NCBI RefSeq assembly: GCF_002234675.1
Contig: NC_019871.2
Location: forward strand, 28,706,094-28,770,093
DNA: 64,000 nt
Direction: 5' to 3'
DNA from: Oryzias latipes
Lineage: Eukaryota > Chordata > Actinopteri > Beloniformes > Adrianichthyidae
Positions 52,706-64,000 of this stretch are shown here, one piece after another. The notes beneath the pieces are model-generated. The model saw only the letters and a program-made list of their open reading frames with translations. It had not been told where the DNA came from and searched no databases. The translations under genes and the position numbers were made by a program. Positions within the stretch are counted from its first letter, which is position 1; every line of letters starts with the position of its first letter.

Positions 52706-55700
52706 GCCTCCACGCCGGGCAGAGCTGGCGCCGTGAGAGGAAAACGCACCGATGAGATGCTCCTTCATCTTCTCCAGCACCGGCTCCATGTCCTCCTGAG
52801 ACAAACTCTTGGAGCCCACCAAGCCCTTCAGCATCCCAAACATTCCCCCAAAGCCGCCGCCCTTTTTGGAGCTGGGGGGGAGGGGCAGACAAACCGGATG
52901 CTTGTTAGCATAAAAGCTGAAACCTGGCATACATAGACAATCAAAGACTGGGAATACCTTGGTTTGCTTGCTTCGTTGACCACTACCTCCTCCACCTCTT
53001 CTTCCTCGCTGGACTCATAGTCCACAGGAAGCAGGTCTCCCTTCATGGAACTTTGCTGAATTCCCTGGAATAACAAACACAACGGTTCTTTTGGAACAGT
53101 AAAGGAGCTACCTGTTCTGTGGAGGTGAAGCGAGGTCCCACCAGGTCATTGTGTGCATCCAGGTCCTTGTCGTTAACCCCAGGAGAATCTCCGTTCTTGG
53201 CGCTGTAGTCCAGCTCCTTAGTGTTTGTGCCGCCGTTGTCCCAAACCCGTTTGGTTTTCCCCCTCGGCTTCTGAGGCTTTGGGGACTTACTGTGGACGTC
53301 ATAAAAGGACAGAGGAAGAGCTGCAGTCAGTAACGACGGAAACGGCGTTTCCTGCATGCATGAACAGACGGAGAACTGAAACTTCTTCTCCTTTTTAAAT
53401 AACTGATGACCTCATGCAGTTAATTCAGCATCTTTGTCCTCCTCCATGAAAGTTCTGCTTTTCTCACCATCTACCGCTCCGACCATCGAGCCTTTTCTGT
53501 TGGAACACCCTCCTAAAATAGCCAGAATCTCTCCTCAAGTCATTTTCCTCATCCAGATCCCAACTCTGTTCATTCTGGGCGCTATTCCCATCTATGCAAC
53601 TTCAATCAACTCTTTCACATCCCCATCCTGCATGAGTATTGGTCCATGCAATGGACTGTATAAGGGGACTGGGCTGAGTGACCCCGCCCCCCTGGCGTCC
53701 AAACAGGAAGTACCTGCTGGTTCCAAGAAGCCAAAATCCCATTTCTATAGAGAAATAAACAGCTGTTAGTCAGTCAGTATAACCATTCTTGTTCCAATTC
53801 CATTTTGTTTACATGTTCTTGGTAAATCTTTATTTAATGACACATCAAATGCCTCAATAAAAATATGTGGTGCCTTCTGGCCCCCATTTGAAGCATTTTA
53901 AAAGACAGATTTTCAAGTGAGGTGGACATCCAACGAGCTCACTCCTGATTGGTGAGAGTGGTTGCCATAGAAACGATGACTCAGACCGACTCGGAACCAA
54001 TGACTGCTTACTGACGATTTCTGGTTCCAACACGGCGACGGCTGCATTGTGAAAAAAGGGGGCCTGAATTGACCTCATTTGGTTGAAGCTGGAAGATGAC
54101 ATCACACTCAGTCCAGTCCTCATATCCAGTCCCTGGTCCACACGTGACCCCATGTGACCTTCTGCCATGACCGTTATAATTCCCTCCCGTTGCAACGTCT
54201 GTCCTTCAGAAACCCGACTATCGGGATCAGAGTTTTTCAAAAAATAGATGTTAAAATTCAAAACTTAAAACTGTTTTAAACTTGAAAGTATTCATTGTAA
54301 ACATGAAAAAAATGACGGAACATTTAAAATAAATAAATAAATGTGAGGAAATACTGAAGACTTGAAAAGGAAGGAAAACACCTAAACCTGTTGGCAAATG
54401 AAAAACCATGGATTTGGAACAGCTGCTGTTTTGTATCTTCACTTGTTTGTTTTCCGTTTCTCTCCCTCTTCCCCCTCAATGTACAGTTTCAAGTCAGACT
54501 TTTGGCTTTGGGGGGTTCAGCCCACCTTTACGAGGCGGTGGGACCGTGTGCCCGCTGGCTACAGGGGACACGGCTGACATTAGGTAACAGAGGTTCTGGT
54601 GATGTCATTTCAGCGTCTGTTGTCGGCGCTGCTGGTGTCATCGCTCCTCTGACGTGGCGTACAGCAGCCACAATGCTCCCCCAAATGCTGTATCGAGTTA
54701 TCTTGTATCAAATTCCCGAGATCTTCCTCCGTCCGTTCTACAGTCGCCTCTTTCTCAGCGCGGTTGGGGGGGGCGGAGCCTAAACTCTGGAACGCCCTCC
54801 CTCCTCGTATCCTTAACACATTGACGTCACTTTACATATTCATGCTGAAAGCCCATCTGTCAGCACGTCGTCGTACAGCTGCTGTATGTTCAGTCTTATC
54901 TCTCGATATTTTTCAGCTTTATCTTGTGTGTTTTGACTGTCTTCTTTTTTTTTTTTGCTCTTTTTGACCTCATTTTCTCCGTTTGAAAAACAATTCCATT
55001 TATTTAACTATAATTATGAAGTCACGTGAGAAAGTTACATATAGATCAAGATTTAAATTTGTTTTTTTTAAAGCTTATTAATGCATTAACAGTGATTTTA
55101 AATGCATATGCTGCCAGAATAAAATGATTTATAGAAAATTGTCCAGAAAAGAACTAAATAATGGCAAAAAGTGAAAGGATTCAGAAAAAAAACCTGCTTA
55201 TTATGTTCACATGGATTGAAATAAGTTAAAAGTAATTTCTAAACAGGAAATAACAGAGAAAAAGCAGCAAAAGGACAGAGTGGCGTGTGAATGTGCTGTT
55301 TTCTTTTTAGAAGGCAATAAAAGCTCATGTTGAAAGGAATGATAAATGAGACTTTTCATCTAAAGGGGAAGCTCCTGCTGAACCTTTATAAGTGTTGCTG
55401 CTGAAATGTTGATGGTTAGAGCTCTCACCTGCTTTGAAGAATTTACTATTCATTTTATAAAAGTACAAGACAAACTCATGTTAAAAAAACAGAAACAAGC
55501 AAATCTAAAGGTACAAGCATGAATCCCCTAAAGGACCGGATCCAAAATGAAATGAAGCTGAGGCGTGTGCTCAGAATGGAAATGTCTAAATAGTCAAACT
55601 ATGCGGGAGGCTGGTGGAAATGAGGGGGGGGTTGTGTCATCACCTGGGTTTTTCAGTAGGTCCTGCTGTGTGTTTGCGGATGAATTCCTCCCTCTTCTTC

Positions 55701-58285
55701 TGTATGATCTCCTCCGGTGTCAAACCCTGGTTCCCGTTCTGAACCGCCTTTTGGGCCGGGGGGGAAGGTTTCTCCACTTTGGCTGGCTCGGGGGCAGGAG
55801 CTGGATTCAAAAGAGAGAAAAAAGGGTGTGTTAGAAGAAAAGAAAGAAGAAAAAAGCCAGTACTATGAAGTGAAACTTACGCTCTTTTTTGGAACTTTTA
55901 CTCTTCTTGCCGCCCTGCTCCTTGCCTTTGTCTCCACCTTTCGTCTCAATCATGGACTTCACAGTTTTTTTGGATTTCTCAGACTCCTGAAAGGCCCGCA
56001 TGTAGGTGGTGCTCCGAGTCCTGCTGGTCTCCTCCGCCTCCCTTGTGGTGAAGAGTTGAGGAAAGTTCAGTAGAAGATCCCAGCGGGATCCATCCTTCTG
56101 AGCTTTTATTGAGACAGGACGGTTTTAAAATGCTCCTTGAATTGCAACAATGGCTGCCGAAGGAAAAGTAAGTTTGACCGGAGGATTCCTGTTCTAAACG
56201 CTACAGGCTGATGGAAATGTTGCCTCGTGTAAAGAAGTGCAAAAGGAGATATTGGGGCATCTGTGATCATTATGTTAAAGTATATCATAAAAAGATTCCT
56301 CCAAGACTCAAACTAGTTAATCAGAGCAGATTCTTTGAGATAAAAGCTCCCCTTTCTACATACATTTGAGATTACATCTACTCTGTGGTGCGTTTGACTT
56401 TAAAATATTTTCCTGGACTCCGGTGTTTTGGAAACATAATGGATGAAAGGGAAGTGGCACAGGGAAAAGAAAGATGTGAGCATTTGTGGACTTTTCTGTG
56501 GAAGCAACACAACAGCTGGTAGATACGATGACGCCATTCTGAAACAAGTTGAACATGAAATGTGAAAAGATGGACAACAAAGACACAAAATGTGCACTGT
56601 TGTCTTTAAAAAAAAAAGAAAAAAAGATTGGAAATTAAAAATGTGGTAAGTTCGGGTTTCTTTCTATTCCAACGTGCTTTTTAGAGCAGAAAAGTTACTT
56701 CCATCACTCCAGTCCAATGCGTGGAAACACTATGAGTTCAACAAAGTCATGTGACCATACGGGATGTAGGCGGTCGTGGTGCAGCGGTAGGGGCGGACAA
56801 CGGGTTCGATTCCCGCCTTGCCCACATGTGTCGTAGACAAGTAAACGCCATTTACAATTTAGAATGTTCTACTAATGCTCCCTTTGGATTCTTTGGATGT
56901 GGAAAAACAACAGTGGGCGGAACTTTAGGAAACTAAAACGTGAACGGATTGGACATTTATTCTTGGTCCTGTTCTATGTCCACGCCGGTAGGGCGGTCGA
57001 CCCATGATCAGCCGCCACCAGTGTGTGAATGTGTGAGTGACTATAAAGCACTTTGGGCCTTGTAGGTAAAACAGCGCTATAAAAGTACACGCCATTTACC
57101 ATTTGTTTACTTGTCTGTTTGTACGCATATTTAATTTACAATTGATTATCATAAGAAATCCAAGGAATATGGAAAACTTCCCTTTTACTCTTCAGTAGCA
57201 GGTATTTCTCTCTGAGTCACACTGGATGAAGATAAAGATGTTCTAGATCCTTTTTAGGTCAGTGAATCGCATCATTCAAAATGAACCATAATCGACTATT
57301 ATTCGGATCAACAACCACAAATTATGATGACTTGAATCGTTATTGAACTGAGTCTTTACAGCCCTCCTGAGAACTACAGTTCCACCAGCGACAAAAACCA
57401 ACTTATAGCTGGTTTAAATCTACAAGTGGACGTGTGGAACATTAATATCCATCCCTGTGCAGTTTCTTATTCATCCAGGTCACGTGATTGCAGGATTTCT
57501 GAGAATCTGCGGCGAACATCCGCCAAGTATCAGCCAGGGAATGAAACAGCTGAACTTGACCCACCAGACATTTATCTTTACCTTAAAATCCTCTGGAAGT
57601 CGTCCTCAAACTCAAAGCTGTTGTTGAGAAGCATCAGAGCTCCCTTCTGCACCAGCTCATTCTTGTAGCGATCCCGAAAACGAAGCTGAACATCATCTAT
57701 AAACTTGTCCACATAAGTCAGCGTGAGGATATTTTGAAAACCCACCTGGAGAGAGAAAATAAACACAGATTGTTGGTTCATTCATGACTGTACAACACCT
57801 GCGTTTGGCCGCATTTCTCAGCATGTTCCTGTTTGAATCCGATACTTACCACAAAGATCAACTCAAATTCATTGTCCAGCTTGTATTTCAGACTTTGCCT
57901 CTCATGAGTGAAGGAGTTGCTCCCACTTCGCTCCTTCAAACATCATGAAAACACGCGTCAACCACAACCGAACACGTTCAGTCACTCTGGCAGACAATAC
58001 AACAACTCCAACAGTTTGGCAATCCGCCCTCACCCAAAATTAGTGGTTTTGTTTACTAGCGTTACGCAATAAGCTAGCTAGCGCTAGCCTAGCATTAGCT
58101 TTCAGAGACTAAATAAACCAAAATGAGTACCTCTGACGGGAATAACCTGACGGGCCACTCACCTGGAGGATCACCGAGCGGATCAACGCGTTGACCGGCC
58201 CCGTGAAAGACTCTTTGACCCCGGCACCCTGAAAACACCACAACACTATCCCCCCTTTGCTGAAGATGGTGAAGAAATCCAGCAT
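47913..58285 (-). CDS. srpra: Signal recognition particle receptor subunit alpha (SR-alpha)
   Basis: Complete minus-strand gene of 14 exons: 58163-58285, 57850-57933, 57582-57745, 55881-56041, 55644-55800, 53112-53289, 52958-53064, 52750-52871, 52514-52600, 51581-51753, 49703-49916, 49438-49601, 48131-48229, 47913-48041 (TAA). They join to 653 aa (family ~638). N-terminal SRX domain starts [20 protein letters not shown] and anchors the receptor to SR-beta at the ER membrane. Residues about 125-330 are a charged, Lys/Glu-rich linker with an acidic patch ([12 protein letters not shown]). The NG GTPase domain follows: P-loop GVNGVGKST (440-448), [19 protein letters not shown] (535-541), TKFD (603-606) and a closing GTGQTYNDL. 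Role: GTP-dependent docking of SRP-ribosome complexes at the ER. The intron between exons 10 and 11 holds nested hAT-type transposons. All donors and acceptors are GT-AG. Confidence 0.97.
48736..48765 (+). repeat. Isolated M1 terminus (solo end)
   Basis: GTTAAAGACCCACTCTGATC and a few more bases match the M1 left terminus, after which the sequence is unrelated. Lies in srpra intron 12. Confidence 0.5.
50114..51104. mobile_element. TIR element nested in the hAT copy
   Basis: Inverted ends GGCTACGTTCACACTCCAGG and the complement with one mismatch, flanked by TAT on both sides (50111-50113 and 51105-51107). Many subterminal copies of CGACCCAATTCCGATC-like and TTCGGATTTT-like motifs. No protein recognised. 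Confidence 0.75.
51188..51298 (+). pseudogene. Short hAT-encoded leader ORF with PIP-box-like motif
   Basis: 36-codon ORF beginning [25 protein letters not shown] matches the PCNA-binding consensus QxxLxxFF. Similar KQxTLxSFF starts are common in vertebrate hAT/ZMYM-type transposase proteins, so this is read as the start of a degraded transposase of the host hAT element. The frame ends after 36 codons. Confidence 0.45.
51756..51779. repeat. (AC)12 microsatellite at the srpra exon 10 acceptor
   Basis: On the srpra strand it reads (GT)12 followed directly by AG and the exon, so it replaces a usual pyrimidine tract. Confidence 0.9.
52639..52703. repeat. (TG)n microsatellite in srpra intron 8
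   Basis: A slightly interrupted TG array filling nearly half of the 149-base intron between exons 52750-52871 and 52514-52600. Confidence 0.95.
53653..54132 (-). mobile_element. M3-family short TIR element
   Basis: Ends GGACTGTATAAGGGGACTGG and CCAGTCCTCATATCCAGTCC are inverted repeats. The interior matches the reverse complement of the copy at 3060. Lies in srpra intron 5. Confidence 0.65.
54480..54960 (+). mobile_element. L2-like LINE C-terminal fragment
   Basis: A plus-strand frame near 54764 reads [20 protein letters not shown], the conserved C-terminal signature of L2/CR1-type reverse transcriptase proteins. The upstream part is frameshifted. Lies in srpra intron 5. Confidence 0.6.
56762..57110 (+). 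mobile_element. tRNA-derived SINE
   Basis: Pol III A-box-like TGGTGCAGCGGTAGGG and B-box GGTTCGATTCCCGCC, then a body ending CTATAAAGCACTTTGGGCC and CGCCATTTACCATTT. Lies in srpra intron 3. It is not a functional tRNA gene: there is no foldable anticodon arm. Confidence 0.75.
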
Positions 58286-59070
58286 CTTGACACCACGTTT
58301 CTGGATTAAAAACACACAGACAAGAGGAGACAACGTTTGAAAAACCCGCCGTAGATAACGGTTCCCGCACGCAGCTGCCCTAGAATACCGGTCAAAACTT
58401 ACCAGATAAAATAAGAAAACGAATAATAAATATCCCACGACACCGCACCACACGCCGGTGCAATAACTGTTTTGGACACGTCAGGAGCTACAGCCGGAAG
58501 TGACGCCTTTTTCCTGCTCCCTCCTTCCTCCACCAAATCACGCGCCTGCGCAGATTGAATAACCACAAAAGTAAACGAGGGAGTGTGGAGAATAAATAAA
58601 TCTGTGCCTCAAAGAACCACGCGTTTCTCTAGGGCCACTTGATGGCTAATGGGGATATTGAACAAACAAACAAGCACATACTTATATATGTGTAATACAA
58701 CAGATTTTTTGTATTTATTGTGTATATACCATTACATTATTCTTCTAAATTTGAAAACCCAAAGCCTCCTTAACATTGCCTTTTAGGAATGTCTAAGCAA
58801 ATATTTAAAGATTTTGTGTATATTTAATTTGTTTATGGGTGAAAATTTTTCAAACAATGATGGCACAATGTTTAGTTTAGTGTTTGAAACCAACATTTTT
58901 GTACTATTATTTTATTTGGATCCATGGTTTCACTGTTCTTAAAAGGAGCCAAATCAATAAAGCAACTTTGCATGTTTAGTACGGTACCCTTAAAGCAGGG
59001 AGCCCTTAAAGCAGGGGTGTCAAACATACGGCCCACGGGCTGTATCCGGCCCACCAGATGGCTCAATCCG
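58286..59070. promoter_or_regulatory. srpra: srpra upstream region
   Basis: Contains the presumed srpra 5' UTR and promoter; the first ~270 bases are GC-richer and the rest is AT-rich. No defined motif can be supported, and no other gene is seen. Confidence 0.35.
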
Positions 59071-59434
59071 TTGTAGGTACCATAACCGTTCTGCCTGGAA
59101 CTTCCTTTCGGGTCCTTTCGCCTGAAGGTAACATCACACTACGGTAACCCCACTTGGACAAACTACGTAGCGTCGATATCTGCTCGGGCTTTACAAATTT
59201 TCATTTCACTTTCCCTTTTGTAACCTAAAGTTATTTTCCCTCATAAAAAGTGTGTGACAATATTCTTTGTAATTTTTGTAGAGATTTTGAATAACAATCC
59301 GCTTGTTGTTCCAGTTTAAGTTCAGCCGTGGATGAAAATGTTGTTGGCAAAGCTAAATGTTGTTCTTACTGGTCCGTTTTGACAATAATAAAGCACTGGG
59401 TGAACGGATTAAAAAAAACTATACACCAACATGT

Positions 59435-59745
59435 AGGGCGTTTCATCTCTGCCATAAAGTGAAAGGGCGTAAAGACAACTGAGCGGGCGTATTCAGGAAC
59501 TGAACTGCAGGCGCAATTCTAACCGAGCGACCCCGCATTTTAGAACTGCAAGCCTCAAATCCTAACTGAGCGGTGATCCTGGATGTTCACTTCCCCTTTG
59601 CGCCCTCAGCAGGATTTGCACGCAGTGTTCAGGGGTTGTGTTTTTCACTTGGGGGCAGGAACCTTTCTGGTTGATCTGATTGGCTGCAATTTGCATGTCA
59701 AGTCGGGCGAGGCAGCGGGGCGGGATTTTCTTTTTGGGGCTTTAA
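59435..59745 (+). repeat. Left inner arm of a large inverted repeat
   Basis: Reverse complement of 63365-63690 with many matches (AAGTGAAAGGGCGTAAAGAC, TTTCTGGTTGATCTGATTGG). An outer pair exists at about 59080-59130 and 63885-63930 (ACCATAACCGTTCTGCCTGG). Interpreted as the ends of one foldback-like transposon or two opposed copies. Confidence 0.75.
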
Positions 59746-61830
59746 GGCAAGGCAAGGCAAGTTTATTTGTATAGCACAATTCGTACACAAACTAATTCAA
59801 GGTGATTCACAAAACAGAAATATGCATTAAAATCACAATACATCATATAAAATAATCAACGTAAAATTTACTTTAAAAGAAAAGAAAAAATTTGAAAGGA
59901 AGGAAATGAAAGAAAAGTGCAAATAGGACCTTTCAGTCATATACACAGCTAAACAGAAATGTTTTAAGTCTAGATTTGAACATGAACACCGAAGAGGCCT
60001 GTCTTACGACTTCAGGGAGGCTGTTCCAGAGTTTAGCTGCAGAATATTGAAACGCTGATTCCCCTTGTTTGTTCTGACTCTGGGAATCAACAGGAGGCCG
60101 GCCCCTGAGGTCCTCAGAGTATACGAGATGGTTCATATGGCACTAACATGTCAGAGATGTACTTTGGTGCGCGGCCATGGGGAGACTTGTACACAAGCAG
60201 AGCTGCTTTGAAGTCTATTCTTTGAGGTACAGGGAGCCAGTGCAGAGACCTGAGCACAGGACTAATGTGATCATACTTCCTGGTTCTGGTCAGGACTCGA
60301 GCAGCAGCATTCTGGATGTACTGAAGCTGTTTTACAGCTTCAGTACATCCAGAACCTTCAGTACCTTCAGTACCTTTGGAGAGGCCGGTGAGCAGGCCGT
60401 TACAATAGTCTAACCTGCTGGAGACAAATGCATGAATAAGTATCTCCAGGTCTGGCTTTGACACTATGTTTTTGATTTTGGCAAGGTTTTTCAGATGGTA
60501 AAATGCCGCTGATGTCACTGACTTGATATGGCTGTTAAAGTTCAGGTCAGAGTCCATGATTACCCCTAGATTTCTGACTTGATTTGAGGGTTTAAGAGAC
60601 AGAGAATGAAGGTAGCTGCTGATACTTTCTCTTTGTTTCTGTGGGCCAAAAATAATAACTTCGCACTGATCTGTTGGAGGCAGTGGCTGAGTGAATCCAC
60701 CGGCCCATATTCACCTGTTGTCAGTGACACATAGATCTGAGTATCATCTGCATAGTTGTGATAAGATATGTTATTACTGCGTATTAACTGCCCTAGTGGC
60801 AGCATGTAGAGGTTTAACAGAAGGGGTCCCAGGATCGATCCCTGGGGCACACCACAAGTCAAGGCCATGTAGTCTGAGACACAACTCCCAATTTCAACAA
60901 AGTATTTCCTGTCTTCTAGATAAGAATTGAGCCAACTAAGGGCAGATCCAGAGATGCCAACCCAGTCTTGGAGTCTGTGCAAAAGGATCCCATGATCAAC
61001 AGTATCAAAGGCAGCGCTCAGGTCTAGCAGGATTAAGACAGAGACTTTGCCATCATCAGTGTTCAGGCGGATGTCGTTGGTTACCTTGATAAGAGCAGTT
61101 TCTGTGCTATGATGGGGTCTAAAACCTGACTGGAAAACATCAAATGAATTGTTTAATAAGAGAAAATCAGTCAGCTGTTGGTAGAGAACTTTTTCAAGGA
61201 CTTTTCCTAAAAATGGCAGATTAGAGATAGGTCTGTAATTATTCAGTACAGTGGGATCAAGACCGCTCTTCTTCAGGAGAGGTTTAATGACTGCAGTTTT
61301 TAAGGCCTCTGGAAATATTCCAGATTGAAGAGACATGTTAACTATTTGAGTAATTGATGGCAACACACTGTTCAGGGCAGACTTTAGAAATCTAGTGGGT
61401 AACACATCAAGGCAGCATGTAGACGAGCTCAGACGGTCTCTTGGACAGTTTGGTCAGTGACAGGTACAAAGTGAGTCAGCTTAGAGTGAGTAGGTGGCCG
61501 TTGGATAGTTATATGTGTTGTGGAGTTGATGGCTTTTTAATGCCCTGAACCTTGTCATTAAAAAATACAGCAAACTCATTATATTTAGGTGTGCAAACCA
61601 GTTCTATTGGTAGCTGGGTTGGAGGGTTAGTTAATCTGGTTACTGTTGTGAACAGGACACGAGAGTTACTGCTGCAACTTCCAATGATTTCAGAGAAATA
61701 CCTTTCCCTTGTTCTGCATAAGATCTGGTTGTAAGCGTAAAACTCCCCCTTACATTCCATAGTGAACCTGGAGTTATGACTTGCGCCACTTTCGCTCAGC
61801 TCTGCGGCACTGTTGTTTCTGTGCCCTGAA
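59746..61830 (-). mobile_element. L2-clade LINE, 5'-truncated and frameshifted
   Basis: Minus strand. Reverse transcriptase read in pieces: an upstream segment with YFSEIIGSCSS, then a 279-codon frame (61405-60566) with NNYRPISNLPFLGKVLEK, SGFRPHHSTETAL, LDLSAAFDTVDHGIL, GVPQGSILGPLL and the catalytic YADD, then LDYCNGLLTGL and AAKLWNSLPEVVRQ in other frames. The 3' tail (GTGCTATACAAATAAACTTG and CCTTG repeats on the minus strand) is at 59746. It splits the inverted-repeat element at 59745. Not active. Confidence 0.88.
60311..60353. repeat. Perfect 20-bp foldback inside the L2 reverse transcriptase region
   Basis: Arms 60311-60330 (TCTGGATGTACTGAAGCTGT) and 60334-60353 are exact reverse complements with a 3-base loop, followed by two further CTTCAGTACC units. 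Confidence 0.9.
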
Positions 61831-63364
61831 TAATAGAAAAGAAATGGCGGCTGTAACGTGGATTAAAAAGGTAATAAATGCAGGGATTTTCACATGAGAA
61901 AAATTTAACAGCACAAAAAACCCGCTGCACTCTCTTACCTTGGTTATGGGTCGTTGGTTAAGGTTTTAAGCCACGTTACATCCGCCGTTTTTTCTATTAA
62001 AGTCTCTAACACTAACAGGGGGGGCCAAAAATTTTGACACAAAGAGCCGACATTTCTAACTGTGATTGTCAAAGAGCCACACCACGCACTGACCTGCCAA
62101 GACATTAACACACAAACACGCAATTAAAGCCATATTATTTCCCATAACCCCCTCCTCTCCTTACAATACAACAGGACTGGATTAAAAGGCGCCGTTTCAG
62201 TTATGGGTCTTTTTTTCTTTATTTTAACGTCAACACACATACCGGTGAAACGTGCATGCTGGTGTGTGTTTTACAAAGGCAGCGAGCACAAAACTGAGTT
62301 GGTTGTGATTTATTTTTTATTTTTTCAGTCATCAATCAGCGTCCAAAAATCCATCAAAGTCCTCATCTTCTGCATCTGAAATGAACAGCTGGGCTACATT
62401 TCAAACATGCCAGATTCACTTTGGTTATCGTCAGAGTCCATCTCTTTGCCGTGCGGCTCCAAAGAACAGTGCAGGCAGACGCATCAGCCCAAGCTTCAGT
62501 CCTGCAGTCCAAAAGTGTGGCGTAACTCGCCCGGCGCTGCCTCCCAGTAAAAGGGGGGAGGATGGACAGCTTTTCACTGTCATCTGCTGGAAGTTGCTGC
62601 GCTCGATTCGATCTTCCAACACATGCAACCTCGTTTCTGTTTCTGTGGAAACTCAGCTGCTGCTGCGTCTTCTTGTCTTGTCGGAGTTGGTTTTCCAGCC
62701 TCCTCACTTGCGTACCATGGATTCATCATTTTAAATTCTCTGGCAGCAGAGGTTCGATAAGTTAGAAAGATCTTCACAGATTCGGACTTCCGGCCCCAAT
62801 AACTCTTCTGGTCAACGTTCAAACGTGTCAGCAAGTATCTCAATCATTTTGTATTAACCCAGACAGTGAACCACAAATGCATTTTTGAAGAAGAAAGATC
62901 GTTTTTTTGCCTTTTAATTAGAATTGTTCGCTTCAAGCTGTGAATGCAGAAAGAGCAGAGTGCCGGCTGCCAAGGGACCGAACTGCAGCTGCTCTATTCC
63001 CGTGTTCCTCCACGTAGCTGATAGCTTTCAGTTTAAACTGTGCTTCATAATCGTGTCTCTGTGCATTTCCAGGGTTTCCAAAACAAAGTTCTTCCGCATT
63101 ATGCTCATATCTGCACCTTTGTACTATGGGGGGTGTCTTCTATCACGTCCTCACTTCTCTCCGTAGCGTTCTCATGCTGTTCTCTCCTGGGTTCTCTTTA
63201 CCGAAGTCACACAGCAACACATTAGGGCCGCTCCGTACATTTTGGAGAAAATGTAAGACTTATGTTCGCCTTATGGTTGTGAAAGTATACGGTATATAGA
63301 AAATATGATAAAAGGCAGAGAGCTCAAGCAGCTCAAGAACGGTCTGTGAGGCCCTCCTGCTTTG
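61831..63364. other. Intergenic DNA between L2 and the right inverted arm
   Basis: No gene seen. Contains hAT-like pieces (CAAAGAGCCACAC near 62071; a GTATACGGTATATAG stretch near 63282) but no complete element. Open frames of 60-117 codons overlap on both strands and look like chance. Confidence 0.4.
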
Positions 63365-63690
63365 AAAAATGAAAGTCCCGCTCCGCTGCCTCGCTGAATT
63401 TGACCAGCAAATTTTGGCCAATCAGATCAACCAGAAAGGTTTCAGCCCCCAAGTGACAAAAACGCCCCCTTAACACTGAGCGCAAATCCTGGAGAGCGCA
63501 CAAAGGAGAATTGACCGCGCAAGATCACGGCTCAGTTAGTATTGCAGGCGTGCAGTTGTAAAATGCGAGGTCGCTTGGTTAGAATTGCGCCTGCGCGATT
63601 GTAAGGTTCCTCACTCAGTTCCTGAATACGCCGCTCAGTTGTCTTTACGCCCTTTCACTTTATGGCAGCCATGAAACGCCAGACATGCAT
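63365..63690 (-). repeat. Right inner arm of the large inverted repeat
   Basis: Partner of 59435-59745, roughly 80% identical by eye. The sequence between the arms (about 3.6 kb) holds an L2 LINE and unassigned DNA at 61830-63365. Confidence 0.75.
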
Positions 63691-64000
63691 TCAATAATAA
63701 TCATAGCAATAATAAAGGCATGTTTAGAAGACAATTTCGCTTTATGTCGGAGCTCTGTGTGTTTACAACAGACTTCATAATATCTTCTTCTATGGTCGTA
63801 TCATAATTTGTCCAGACCCATCAACATCTGACACGTCATTAGACCAACGTACAGCTAATCACATAATGTGACATCAGCATTAGTCCCTGGACCCAGAACG
63901 GAAGTTCCAGGCTGAACGGTTATGGTAGCTACACCGGCCCAGTCATGAAGAGTAAATATAATAAGGATGTTTTTAAAAAGAAAAAAAAAGGAAGACAAAA

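Noticed and set aside
56762-56830. tRNA gene
   Set aside because: A- and B-box sequences are present but continue into a SINE body, and no proper cloverleaf can be folded.
62363-62843. Overlapping 87-117-codon frames near the right end
   Set aside because: Frames on both strands overlap, none has a recognisable motif, start context or splice support.

Overview
The window is vertebrate nuclear DNA, almost certainly from a teleost fish. Every protein-coding gene I can read is a split vertebrate gene with GT-AG introns. The intergenic and intronic DNA is dense with fish-type transposable elements: an RTE LINE, L2 LINEs, tRNA-derived SINEs, hAT, Harbinger and Tigger-like elements, and TTAA-flanked MITEs. 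A medaka-like (Oryzias) source is plausible from the repeat style but cannot be proven from this sequence alone. No bacterial, phage, CRISPR or operon structure is present.

Layout. (1) 2567-15822, minus strand: a glb1l2/glb1l3-type beta-galactosidase-like gene (copy A). Nine exons lie in the window and its 3' exons fall off the left edge or are missing. (2) 17895-24775, plus strand: a second, tandem glb1l gene (copy B), head-to-head with copy A. Its 18 coding exons would encode about 602 residues, but one splice donor is mutated (GT to GA) and one intron starts with GC. (3) 25655-37798, plus: ilvbl (2-hydroxyacyl-CoA lyase 2 / acetolactate synthase-like), 14 exons, 626 aa, complete. Intron 8 holds a nearly pristine 3.1-kb RTE LINE with an open 997-codon ORF. 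(4) 40111-46611, plus: fam118b, a SIR2-like protein, 6 coding exons, 353 aa, plus an upstream untranslated exon. (5) 47913-58285, minus: srpra (SRP receptor alpha subunit), 14 exons, 653 aa, tail-to-tail with fam118b. One G-domain intron carries nested DNA transposons. (6) 58286-64000: intergenic, made of an inverted-repeat element split by a decayed L2 LINE.

Exon boundaries were set by hand from splice consensus, reading-frame continuity (every intron phase was checked by length) and, for glb1l, agreement between the two copies. The genes are not an operon. They are independently transcribed housekeeping-type genes: lysosomal/secretory-type glycosidase-like proteins, ER lipid alpha-oxidation (ilvbl), ER protein targeting (srpra) and an NAD-linked SIR2 protein (fam118b). 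From memory, fam118b and srpra are also neighbours in mammals, so that pair looks like conserved synteny.

I did not find a convincing undescribed biological system. The most interesting points are the intact RTE element nested in a MITE, the broken splice donor in glb1l copy B, the many copies of one roughly 550-bp TTAA-type MITE family (including solo termini), a transposon-borne mini-ORF with a PIP-box-like motif in an srpra intron, and a (GT)n tract that directly forms the srpra exon 10 acceptor.
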